A stretch of DNA of 64,000 bases. It comes from Cladosporium sp. IMV 00045. Lineage: Eukaryota > Ascomycota > Dothideomycetes > Cladosporiales > Cladosporiaceae. The notes below the pieces were generated by a model. That model saw only the letters and a program-made list of their open reading frames with translations, searched no databases and had not been told where the DNA came from. The position numbers and the translations under genes were made by a program. The stretch covers positions 1 to 64,000 of the forward strand of contig MSJI02000794.1 in the NCBI GenBank assembly GCA_001931905.2, given 5' to 3'. Positions 9,889 to 19,171 of this stretch are shown here, in pieces (within the stretch, counting starts at the first letter, position 1; each line of letters starts with the position of its first letter).

Positions 9889-11833
9889 AATCCTCGAGAA
9901 CATCCAAAGGCCATGACCAAGAAAGATTGTTATCCTGCATTGTACATTCTTGATGCGAATTGCTGTTGCCCATCCCTCCGTCGCCAATGGAAATTTCGGC
10001 TGCTGTTGCCATGACTCCTTGATCAGGTGTTTGTCGAAAGGGACACGGTTGTGATAACTTTATGGTATCTTTAAGACCAAGGGCGAGTCGCGCCTCATCG
10101 TAACTAGTCGATGTCAGTCGTTCACCAATGACTGGAGGACAGCTTAGCTTACGAGAAGTCCTTTGCTACAATTTGAGCTGCTGGATCAATCGCATATCTC
10201 AGATCGACCTCCATCCATGATTTGTCTTCGTCAGCAAGGAGGTCTTTCACCAAAAGGCTAGCAATGTTTTTGAGCCTTTTGGCCGACCAATCACGGCAGA
10301 TGGAGAAGTTCGGAAAGAGTCGCTCGACGCTGATACCAGCTAAAGTAGTTTTGGTTCTGTCAGCTTGAATATCCCTTCCGGGGTGGCAACTTCTGCTTCT
10401 CCTTACCAGATAGAGCTGTGAGGAGCAAATATGCTGGCTCTCTAATCTCGTCCGCTAGTAATCTGATGGCTTCCGCGAATATCGTGCCGGGTACGCGGAG
10501 ACGCTTGCTTGTTCGAAGCTCGTCTTGACTTCGACGAACTTTGGTATGTCGATCTTGAATGGATGCTCGATGCTCGTACGCCACGATACAACAGGAGTGG
10601 ATAACTCGGGCAACCGCGCTAGATCGGAGTAATTTTTCTGTGTAGATACGTTGTTGGGGGCCCAAGGCTTCCAAAGTGAGCTGCTCTCCTTCAGGTCTGA
10701 GCAGTTCCAGGATAGAAGAATAGGTTCGGAGGTCTTTCGAGCTATCCTGCTGACCCCCTTTACGGACTAGATGTCCAATGCGTGCGGCAATCGCCTGAGC
10801 TGCTGCGCTGCCCTTTGACTTCTTAGTCTGTGGATGAGAAGCTGTCCCTTGATCACCTCCGCGTGCTTTCGGCCCTTTGGCTTTTTTTGGTTCGCGTTTC
10901 GAAACGGTGTCATCGTTCCCTTTCCGCGACCTCTTATTTGAAGATGGGCATGGGGACAGTACGTCTTGGGGCACAGATGTGTTTGACTGTCGCACCTCGC
11001 CAGGATTGTCTGCATCCTCGAACACACCTGGTGTCTCTCTGCTATATTCAGGGGACTTTTCGTGCGTTGTCGTAGACTCCGGAGCATCGAAAAATTCGTA
11101 GCTACCTGGCGTGGCAGGAGGAGACGTGCGGGACGGTGTTGTGGGTTTAGCACTACGGGCTTCGGTGGGTTCATGAGTTCCGCGTGCTTGTGCTGGAGGA
11201 CAATGTTCGGAAATCAGTGTAGCTACAGCGAGATTGGTGGTATCTCGAGCAGCTACACCCAAGGAGGGACGGTCGGCGGCTTGGCTAAGGGGTCTTGATG
11301 GCGTTGTGGTGAGGAACTCTGGGGACTGATGAACATCTCGTGTAGGAATTTTCCTTTGAGCTATCACTTTCTCGATGCGAGCCTCAAGCGACGGAGAGCA
11401 GCGTTTGATTGATCGCACTGGCGACGAGTGACGGCCGACAAGACGAGACGATGGCTCCTCTGAGCTAGGACGATCAACCGGAGGAAGCAGCGAGAGCCTT
11501 GACGGAACTGAGGGCAATGCCTTGCTAGGAGGTGACTTAGCATGAGACCTATTCTTCGAGTTGTAAAAACACCACATACATGCGAGTGTCTGTGAAATCA
11601 AAGAAGGCACCTCGTAACTTCTCGCTGATAATCGCAGCCTGCTCTTGGGCGAAGGCCAGGAGTTCGACTTGATCATCCGGAGGCCAATCAGGCGCATCAA
11701 CATCCAAGGAGTTGACCCGAAAACTTCCATTGTCCTGACGTTGCGTCAAATGTAGGCCGAGTATCACCGAACCACGATTTTCAGGCAGAGCAATAATGGA
11801 CGTGATGTGTACAGAGCTGGTAGGTAGCGCCAT
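9845..11833 (-). CDS. Unknown protein with disordered centre and NLS-like tract (gene A)
   Basis: Not recognised. Exons 11833-11580, 11524-10407, 10339-10153 and 10103-9845 give 605 residues. The N-terminal domain (about 1-85) contains SIIALPENRGSVILGLHL and SEKLRGAFFDFTDT. The middle (about 90-330) is Ser/Pro/Thr-rich with a basic tract (NKRSRKG...KREPKKAKGPK) that looks like a nuclear localisation signal. The C-terminal 250 residues are helical (QQRIYTEKLLRSSAVARVIH, SICRDWSAKRLKNIASLLV). The model is supported by its paralogue A' (16674-18664): exon 3 is 187 nt in both, the last intron is 49 nt in both, and all splice phases match. The start MALPTSS aligns with MSLSGED of A'. A palindrome lies about 82 bp upstream of the ATG. 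Confidence 0.68.
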
Positions 11834-12325
11834 TACGCAGATCATGATGCTGGAATTGTCACGAAAGGGAGCCCTGGAGAGCGTCAAGACTATGTAAGGA
11901 TGGGAAACAATTGAGACACCGCCACGTTGTACCAACATGGTACAACGTGGCGGTGTAAAACGCCCACAGTACTTCGAGAGTCTCGTTTGACAAGCCCTAA
12001 GCAGAGCATTTCAGCTTTCGTCTCACGCTTTTCTTTATCTGTCGCCTCCACCTGATATCGTTTTGTATCAACTCTTAAAGTCTATGGGGTCCCTCAAGCC
12101 AACACGTAGCGACACTCATTCCTGGCTACATCAACATTTGATGGTTTGTCCGCATGTGTTGACGCATTCTTTGAATAGCCAACAACGATTGATTGTGCCA
12201 GCGATCGGGTGCTTGTTTCTTATTGGTCGCGCCAAGGAGGTTTTCAAAGATCACTGACCTATTCGTTTGTTCTTTGTTAATATTGCTCTTCTTCCAACTC
12301 ACTTTTTATATCTTGGTGGATCACA
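11834..12325. other. Divergent promoter region of genes A and D
   Basis: 492 bp between the start codons of A (minus) and D (plus). It holds the palindrome at 11916-11956 described separately; otherwise nothing recognisable. Confidence 0.5.
11916..11956. promoter_or_regulatory. Near-perfect 19-bp-arm palindrome upstream of gene A
   Basis: Arms ACACCGCCACGTTGTACCA (11916-11934) and its exact reverse complement (11938-11956) are separated by 3 nt. It lies 82 nt upstream of the gene A start codon. A related palindrome is at the same distance upstream of A'. Likely a dimer-binding site or a structured leader; this role is an inference. Confidence 0.6.
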
Positions 12326-13243
12326 ATGGCTGATGATCCGAAGGCGGCAACCCAACTCCACGATGTTACTTCACGGCCGGCACGACGATCACGCAGACAT
12401 GGAACGCTCAACTCGTACGAGAACGATAATCCTCAGCTTGACCACGGGTCCCAACAAGACCATCTGCCCCGACAGTCTCCTGACCACACGTCCAAGGTGC
12501 GTCATGGCAATCATTTGCGTGAGTACCAGGACCACCTGACCGAGTGGATGGCCAAGCTTCCAAATCCTCCATGCCTTCCTCCTTCAGGGAGCACGATTGA
12601 AGACACGGAAGAGGATCACGAAGCCGCTCTTGAGCTGTGTCTAGGCACCCGTAAGTCGTCTCCTGCGTATGGATGCAACAACCTCCCAGCCCCTTCGGGA
12701 AAGCCTCGCATCGAAGCATCTGTTTCTTTCTCCATGCCTATGGCTGTAAACGACATGAAGACCACATCGATCGCCGATCATGCTTCACGCACTCGCATCT
12801 CATCCAACACGGCTATACCAGCGGCGATTACTTCTCTTGAACCAACCATCAGCTCGAAGTCTCCCGTTTCCAGCTCGAAGTCTCTCGTCTCTACCAAACA
12901 GATTCGATCGCCTGATACAACAAACATCGAAAGCAACCTCTCACGTGGCAAAAAACGATTCTGTTCAGAAGTCTTGGAACGATGCAATGATCCGGTTTCA
13001 AAGCGCTTGCGTACCGCTTCCACATCTCCGAAGAGCAAATGTAGCACCAGCGCTTCAATCACATTCAAGCACTACGACGAATATCTGAAGGAACAAGGCG
13101 AGATAGTGTCGGCCTATGTCTCGTCAAACACAAATTCAGCACTGGATACCATGACGAAGACTCCTGATTCGGGAATTATGAGGGCGAGTTGGTGGAAGTC
13201 TGTGATGAGTGTAGAGGCGACGGATGGTGAGCAGCGGTCATGA
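12326..13243 (+). CDS. Unknown disordered protein (gene D)
   Basis: Not recognised. Single exon of 305 residues from ATG 12326 to TGA. The composition is Ser/Thr/Arg-rich without an obvious domain; there is a basic tract RGKKRFCSEVLER and a C-terminal segment KHYDEYLKEQGEIVSAYVS followed by RASWWKSVM. The 3' end of the gene and its flank are tandemly repeated downstream (13445-13690), where a degenerate second C-terminus (SSWWDTVMKS-stop) can be read. It is divergent from gene A, sharing the region that carries the palindrome. Could be fast-evolving or partly decayed. Confidence 0.5.
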   Translation: MADDPKAATQLHDVTSRPARRSRRHGTLNSYENDNPQLDHGSQQDHLPRQSPDHTSKVRHGNHLREYQDHLTEWMAKLPNPPCLPPSGSTIEDTEEDHEAALELCLGTRKSSPAYGCNNLPAPSGKPRIEASVSFSMPMAVNDMKTTSIADHASRTRISSNTAIPAAITSLEPTISSKSPVSSSKSLVSTKQIRSPDTTNIESNLSRGKKRFCSEVLERCNDPVSKRLRTASTSPKSKCSTSASITFKHYDEYLKEQGEIVSAYVSSNTNSALDTMTKTPDSGIMRASWWKSVMSVEATDGEQRS

Positions 13244-13690
13244 GATCGCTGCTGAGGAACTTTGATCCATAATTTGCTCCCTTTTTTGCTGTTTGATCGA
13301 ACCTATCAGTCATCAAACAATTAGGACCTCTGTACCTGTTTTGAATCCCCCGCTGACGTTGTGCTTCGATCGACATTTCATGTGTCTTGGCTATCTTTGC
13401 TCAGAGGCCATCCAGAGTTTCAGTGCTAGCGGTCAGACAGCCTCGAGTTGGTGGGATACTGTGATGAAGAGCTAATGGAGAGGTTAGGGATGGTAAACAA
13501 CGGCCACGATGAGATCGCTGCTATAGAGAGCTTCGCTCTATATATTGCTACCTTCTTTGCTACTCGATCAAATCTATCATTCATCAAACAGTGAGAACCT
13601 TTTCGTACTTCTTCCGAATTCGTCGGTGTGCTCCTTGTCGAATTTTGGTCAACGCATTTTAAATGTCTTGGCCATCTTTACTTACAATGA
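13186..13690. repeat. Diverged tandem duplication of gene D 3' end and flank
   Basis: Two direct copies, about 13186-13410 and 13445-13690, with an offset of 259 to 280 bp (indels between). Shared blocks: GAGTTGGTGG, GAGATCGCTGCT, CATCAAACA and TGTCTTGGC(C/T)ATCTTT. Copy 1 includes the last codons of gene D. Confidence 0.65.
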
Positions 13691-13782
13691 ATAAGGCATC
13701 TTGAAGCTCAATATGCATCGCTGGCTTTGAATTCGGCATAGCCTCGACAGAATTATCTTGCGTACAGACATTGCAAACACCG

Positions 13783-14286
13783 TCAGCGGTGGTATAGTTC
13801 AAAACTTTTCTCGTCCACCTTGAGCAAATCCCAAACTTCGCCCGGTGACCAATACAACAGCTTCTCTGGTATTGAGCATACAGATAACTGCTGAATCAGA
13901 CGCCGATGTCCAAGAAATCGCATAGCTTTCTCACGATCAATATCATCAATCTCGAACGACGCCGTCCTCCACTTGACCCGAACAACCAATCCGTGCGTCA
14001 GCGGCTGTGTTTTCAACTCTTCGACTGTCGGCGACGAGTACTCCACCAGGGGTTTCGGCTTTGAGTGACTTGCCCTGAGCGCAAAGAAGTCCGTCACTGT
14101 CATAGGCCCCTCTTCAAACTCCGCGTCGTAGTATACCGCGTCGGGTAACCATCGTATACCAACGAGCTTGTAACGCCCACGCTGAGCTGCTTTGTCTTCA
14201 CTAGGATTTCCGTCTGCTTGAAGCTGCTCTGCCCTTGCACGAGCCTTGCGTATTATCTCTAGACAGGTGCTTTGCTCGGGCGGCAT
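13783..14286 (-). CDS. Unknown protein (gene E)
   Basis: Not recognised. Single exon of 167 residues with an ATG at 14286. Mixed helix/strand composition: an N-terminal helix (CLEIIRKARARAEQLQ), then a strand-rich part (YKLVGIRWLPDAVYYDAEF, GLVVRVKWRTASFEIDDID), ending in a helical tail (YWSPGEVWDLLKVDEKSFEL). No signal peptide or membrane span. It lies between the two inverted A/B copies and seems single-copy here. The even amino-acid composition supports a real gene, but there is no independent evidence. Confidence 0.45.
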   Translation of the reverse strand: MPPEQSTCLEIIRKARARAEQLQADGNPSEDKAAQRGRYKLVGIRWLPDAVYYDAEFEEGPMTVTDFFALRASHSKPKPLVEYSSPTVEELKTQPLTHGLVVRVKWRTASFEIDDIDREKAMRFLGHRRLIQQLSVCSIPEKLLYWSPGEVWDLLKVDEKSFELYHR

Positions 14287-14707
14287 GCTCGTTCTGTGCT
14301 AGACGGACGGTCAGGCTATACTTTGAACGTTTGGAAACAGACGTACTGGTTTAAGTTCAGGTCGATGACTGTGTACTGGTTGTGGTTGTGATTGTTGTTG
14401 TTGCGTTTAATTTTCGAATGCGAGGCTGGTCTTTTAAACCTCTTTGATTTCTGCATCGACAAGTACTCTAGTTTCAGTGCTATTTCCGTTGAGCTCAGTA
14501 TCCAAGCAACGCCGTATATGAAGACGCCCCTGTATTCGCCTAAAAGTGGATGCACGAACTCTGCAGTTATCGTGCACGAGACATGATCTGATTGGGACAT
14601 TTGGCTTTCATGTTGGATGTTTTGACATCACTGAACAAAAGGATGCGTCCACTCTTCAGCTTCGTTGATATTGAATCAAATCTAGCTTACAACGATGTCA
14701 TCCGCAA
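14287..14707. other. Intergenic, 421 bp
   Basis: No supported gene. The minus-strand frame 14600-14316 is Asn/His-rich and looks spurious. Contains an A/C-rich (minus strand) run near 14380-14400. Confidence 0.4.
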
Positions 14708-15437
14708 TCAGAAGCACAACACACGAGAAATAAGACGCGTTAATCGACCTTCTGAACCTTCAATAGAACCACTCTGTACGCTTTCCGTCTCGAAACCTGA
14801 TCCGCCCATGCCTAAAAGCGTCCGCCCAGCGAGAGACCCCGATAGACTTGCAGAGTAGTAGTGGCCTTCAATCTTGTTGTTCCAACGGATTCGTCGGCCT
14901 TTGTCTGATGGAAAAACCTCGTACAAGTCTGCAACGATACTCTGAAGTCCCCAGGCTTTGATTGAAGAATCGATCGCTTGCTGCTCCAGAGGTGGGAAGT
15001 TGGGTGTTGTGAAGAGATCTCTCAACAACGCTGATCCTACTTTTGTCGCGGCCAAGGAACCAAGTGGTACTGCTGCTCGACCGACGACAACCATGAAATT
15101 GGCAGGATTGGTGGTCCCAGAAGTCCGGAAAATTTCATGGATCATGAACGTGTCGTATTTGCGCACGCACTGAGGACTCTGCGCAAACACATTCACTTCA
15201 GGGACGAAATCCGGAAGATGCTCCCAGGCGGTAGTCGGACCTTGGTTGAGGATTGCACAGCGCAAGTGGCACAGGGTGTCCGAACATGGATGGCCGCATA
15301 GGAACTGAACCATTAGTAAATGCTTCAACGCAAAATATAGACTGGGGAAGGCAAACCTGAGCGCTAGTCTTTCTTTTCAATTGTCTTTGTGACACAGACG
15401 TCTGCAGACTTCTATTTTGCCTCGCCGTAGATTCCAT
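14708..15437 (-). CDS. Unknown protein (gene F)
   Basis: Not recognised. The main exon ends at 14708 and reads QFLCGHPCSDTLCHLRC near its start, a Cys/His-rich segment that could bind zinc, followed by FMIHEIFRTSG and a Gly/Ser-rich tail. Two starts are possible. An upstream exon 15437-15357 (MESTARQNRS...) joins in frame across a 34-nt gap bounded by GT and AG (15323-15356), which is short for a fungal intron. Otherwise the ATG at 15313 starts a protein of about 200 residues. Lies between the inverted A/B copies. Moderate doubt about the exact structure. Confidence 0.4.
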
Positions 15438-16673
15438 CTTCTGCGGACTGGCTTGGTGGAGGATTCCCTTAGTTGTGGTCGGGGAATAAGCCACTTTAGT
15501 ATTTCGTCGTGGTGCCTGGTAATCAATCAAATAGATCGTCTTTTTCGACCTTTAAAGCTTACAACCGTGAAGAGCACAGTAAGAGTATTGGATTACACAA
15601 TAGAGTTGCCCCCCCCCCCCTCCAAAACATGGATTGTGCATACGCCTCCGTTCACAGGACAGTCACCACCGTGCGCACGGGTGAAAAGGATGAGAGGGAA
15701 GACCCAAACCAGTACTTTCGAAAGCATGAATCACTCAAGAACAACTTCCGGTCAGACAAGTCTCATCTCAACCATTGAATTGCCAGGTGGATCAGCCGAT
15801 TGAATGGTTTTGCTCAACGTTACACTTCTGTCCTGTGGGAGTGGATGCTATGCATAATTCATCCCATGCGGACAGTATCGCTTGACCTGCAACATCCATT
15901 TAGCTTATCTCATCAAACCCAGCAACTTTTAAATTCATCTTTTTCGTGCGCATCTAGACAACTATCCAGAATAGGCGTAGCTCGAGTATATTCAATAGAA
16001 GACCAGGCCCACAAGATTTTGTTTATGGCGAGGTGTGAGACCAACGCATCTCATTAGGTATATTGAAACGGACAATTTGATCGTTGGAGGATTGCATTAT
16101 ATGTCCTCACGGTACATGATATATAGAGCTTTCGAATCGACGGGAACGTGAGGCGAAACGGAAAATTCGTTTCCAGCGTAATTTCACACGTTCATGAGAA
16201 TTGCCTTCCACGTTCTTCAAACTCAAGAAAACACTGCCTTCGATTGTCGAACAAGCTGCGAAAGTCGTTATCTATTCGCCTCACCATGGCAAAGCAACGT
16301 GGTGGTGCAGAACTGATGGCAACGGGCAACGTGTAGGATAGAACCTGTCCAGTCCCGCTTGCACAGAGCCTCGAAGGTAATGATCGAGACAGATTGCAGC
16401 AAATGATCACTCGATACGATGTGATGGTTTCTGAAATGAAATACCAGCAACATTGGTTGTTGTCGAACGAATGAGTCGGGTAGATTGAATGGAGAGATTG
16501 CCAAGATTAGCCAGAGTCGATGATTGCACGGCTGCATGGTGACAAGTCAGTAACGTGCGCCACCAGTGTACCAAGTTGGTACAATAGTGGCGGTGTCAAT
16601 TCTGCTCCATACCTTTGATCCTAATTCGTGCTCCTCACATACTCTAGGTTGCTGCCGACTGTCGTTCTGTACA
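15438..16673. other. Intergenic, about 1.2 kb
   Basis: No supported gene. Holds a C homopolymer of about 12-14 nt near 15608-15621 and, near the right end, the palindrome upstream of A'. Small open frames (15417-15803, 15800-16057) have no coding features I trust. Confidence 0.4.
16558..16592. promoter_or_regulatory. Palindrome upstream of gene A', related to that upstream of A
   Basis: The core TGTACCAAGTTGGTACA (16567-16583) is a perfect palindrome around one centre base. It is flanked by inverted CGCCAC (16558-16563) and GTGGCG (16587-16592), the same outer blocks as in the element at 11916-11956. The distance to the A' ATG is about 81 nt. Arms have two changes relative to the A copy, yet the core symmetry is kept. 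Confidence 0.6.
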
Positions 16674-18664
16674 ATGTCACTATCAGGAGAAGACATCTAT
16701 ATCGAATCCACCATCGTTCTCCACGAAACTCGCGGTTCGGCTACACTAGGCCTCCGTCTGTTGCCATTCCAGAGAGATGATTCTCCTGAGCAATGGTATC
16801 GCGGCACGACGTGGGACCTTGATGCACATGATTTGCCTCCAGATAGGCATAGCGAGCTCCTAATAGTTGCAAGGAGACAAGCGACAGCCATGAGTGAGAA
16901 ACTACGATGTGCTCGCTATGACTTTACAGACACTTCCGTGTACGGTAACATCCACAACTATGCACAGTCATTGCGCACTAACTAGTTTGTAGGGTGGTCT
17001 CGCCGTCAGCACGCCGCGAAGGCGTACCAACTCCCGAGAAACCGACATCAAGTAGAACCCTCACGATTTCCTTTGGGAAAACCCAACCGTCGCAACTTCA
17101 GTCCGATGAATGCCCTCTGTCCCCATCCATCGCCGGGGAGGGAGAGACGTCCGAACATGATCCTGTCAAGATCACTGCTGAGAAGAAAATGCAATACCAG
17201 GAAACTCTCTTCAAACAAACACAAACAACGGTGGCAGCCGCGGAGCCCCCACGAACGCCGGGTTATGAACGTACCGTGGCCCCTATTGATGACGATATGT
17301 CGTCCCAGACATCTTGCCTTCATACGAGAGGTGCACCAGATGTTGACGAAACCGCTGAGGCTCCACCAATTTCAGGTGCTGAAGTCGTCAATGCCCCTAG
17401 TGAGGACCACGCGTCGTCCGCGACTTGTTCTCTTCGTAGGATAGAGACAGCAGAGATTGATAAGTCTGCCGAAACGCCGACAATTCCCGGCTATGGTTCC
17501 CCGATACCATGCACTCGAGGCGCTGGGAAACCCGTCGAAGGCCATCCATTGCCCCAGAGATGTTCTGCTCAGAGGCGAGAGACACCCGGCACCGGAGAGC
17601 CCGCGGAGACTCTGCCAACTTCGGTTGCTACTGAGTCTGCTAAATCGCGTCCGGGCAAAAGAAAGAGTGGAGATAATGGCGCGACTAATTCAAAGAGGAA
17701 GACAAAGGCCTTGAAAGCCGCTGGTATCGCCGCAAGCATCAGCACTCTAGTCCGTCTAGGGGGCATTCTTTTTGATGCGGCATCTTTCGAGACCTGGCAC
17801 AAGGATCTATGGCTGCTCAATCCCGACAGAGCACAGCTAACATTCAGCGGTTTCGTCATCCAACAGCGCGTCTACACTGAATCTCTGCTGCGTACTGGCT
17901 TTCTTGCCCAGGTCATCCACTCGTGGTGTCTTACCGCGCATGAAAACCGTTTGTCTCCCCAGGATCGCAGTGCAAGGGCTCGGGGAAATAGAGGGCAACA
18001 AGCCATGAGACGGACAAACAACCGCCTTCGCAAACCTGGGCTTCTGTTTTTGCAGATAACAACACAATTAGCCCGTCGTCTTGGTGTTGATGCTTACAAG
18101 TTCTGTGCTGCCCTTGCCGGTGAGTGCAACACCTTTTACCAGCTACCTTTCTCAGGCGTCAACACTAAAGCGTCAACACTAACAACATGGGTACTCCAGC
18201 TGGGATAAGTGTCGATGACCCACTTCCAAGCTTGAGCATCTGCCGCGATTGGTCCCTACGCCAACTGACAGACTTGGCCAGCCTTGTGGTAGACGATCTA
18301 TCTTCAAGTGAGGAGAAATCGTGGACGCAAATTGATCAACAGTATGCGATTGATCCAGCGGCCCAAATCACAACCAAAGATCTTTCGTAAGTTAGGAATT
18401 CCAACCTTACCGCCCAATGACTGACGGAAGGGTAGTTACGACGATGCACGGCGCGCCCTTAACCTGACTGATACTGTACATTTGCCCATGCCCGTTCTCT
18501 TTAGGCAAATTGCCCAAAAGGGCATGACAGCGGCAGCGGCCGGAGCGGAGCAACCCTGGTGCTTCGAGGAAAGCCTTGATATTGCGTTCGAATGGCCAAC
18601 CTCGGACGAGATCTTGGGACTCAGCCCGGAAGCCCCTCAGATTCCCTCTGATAACGAATCATGA
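16674..18664 (+). CDS. Unknown protein, paralogue of gene A (gene A')
   Basis: Paralogue of the gene at 11833-9845, in inverted orientation. Exons 16674-16939, 16993-18119, 18200-18386 and 18436-18664 give 602 residues. The N-terminal domain matches A (STIVLHETRGSATLGLRL, SEKLRCARYDFTDTSV). The C-terminal helical domain is also shared (VIQQRVYTESLLRTGFLAQV, QQYAIDPAAQITTKDLSYDD). The middle differs: it carries three loose repeats of about 40 residues (around TCS-RRxET...AETPT) absent from A, plus an NLS-like tract (GKRKSGDNGATNSKRKTK). The last five residues, SDNES, are the same as in A. The coding end overlaps that of B' by 44 bp (18621-18664). Confidence 0.68.
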
Positions 18665-19171
18665 GGACAATGCCACCTCCTCCTGTTCCGCTTGGATTCA
18701 CGTCTTCTCCACGGCATATTATCCCATCACCAGGCTCAAGTACCGTTGTTTGTCCAAGTCTTTCGCTACTGCCACCCTCAAAGAAGTTGAGTATTCCGGT
18801 CTCGGCGTTCAGGGTCGTCAGTGCTATAGCAAGGTAGACAAACCCAGGGGTCGTCGGTGGTCTCAGCAGTGTCTGCGTCGACTCACGGAAGTTGCCAATA
18901 ATCAAAGCACGAGGTCGGACATTGGCCCCACCCACACTACCAACACGAGAGCCATGTGCCTAGAATGGTGTTCAGTTTGAGGGCAGGGACGAAATATAGG
19001 GGGATGACTGACTTTGTGAGCTTCTCGGGCGATTTCGGTGCAGGTTGTGGTTAGCTGGTATTCAGCGCATGAATTTTCCGTTGGAACGGCGACGGCATTG
19101 CCCAGTTCAGCTACTGCACTCTCACACAATGCGCTGGAGACAGCCGCTGGGATGATCGTAGGATTTGGCAT
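18621..19171 (-). CDS. Unknown protein, paralogue of gene B (gene B')
   Basis: Paralogue of the gene at 9336-9888. Exons 19171-19013 and 18959-18621 (53-nt intron) give 165 residues. Shared blocks: the start MP(D/N)PTII, the exon-1 end CxEIAREAHK or CADIAREAHK, the long identical stretch VYLAIALTTLNAETGILN, then LEPGDGII and GGGGIVLMIRYQR. Intron position and phase are identical. Most differences are in the loop after GILN and in the last residues. It converges with A' and overlaps it by 44 bp. Confidence 0.68.

Noticed and set aside
14316..14600. 94-codon minus-strand frame
   Set aside because: Contains Asn/His repeats from a low-complexity tract; not a believable protein.
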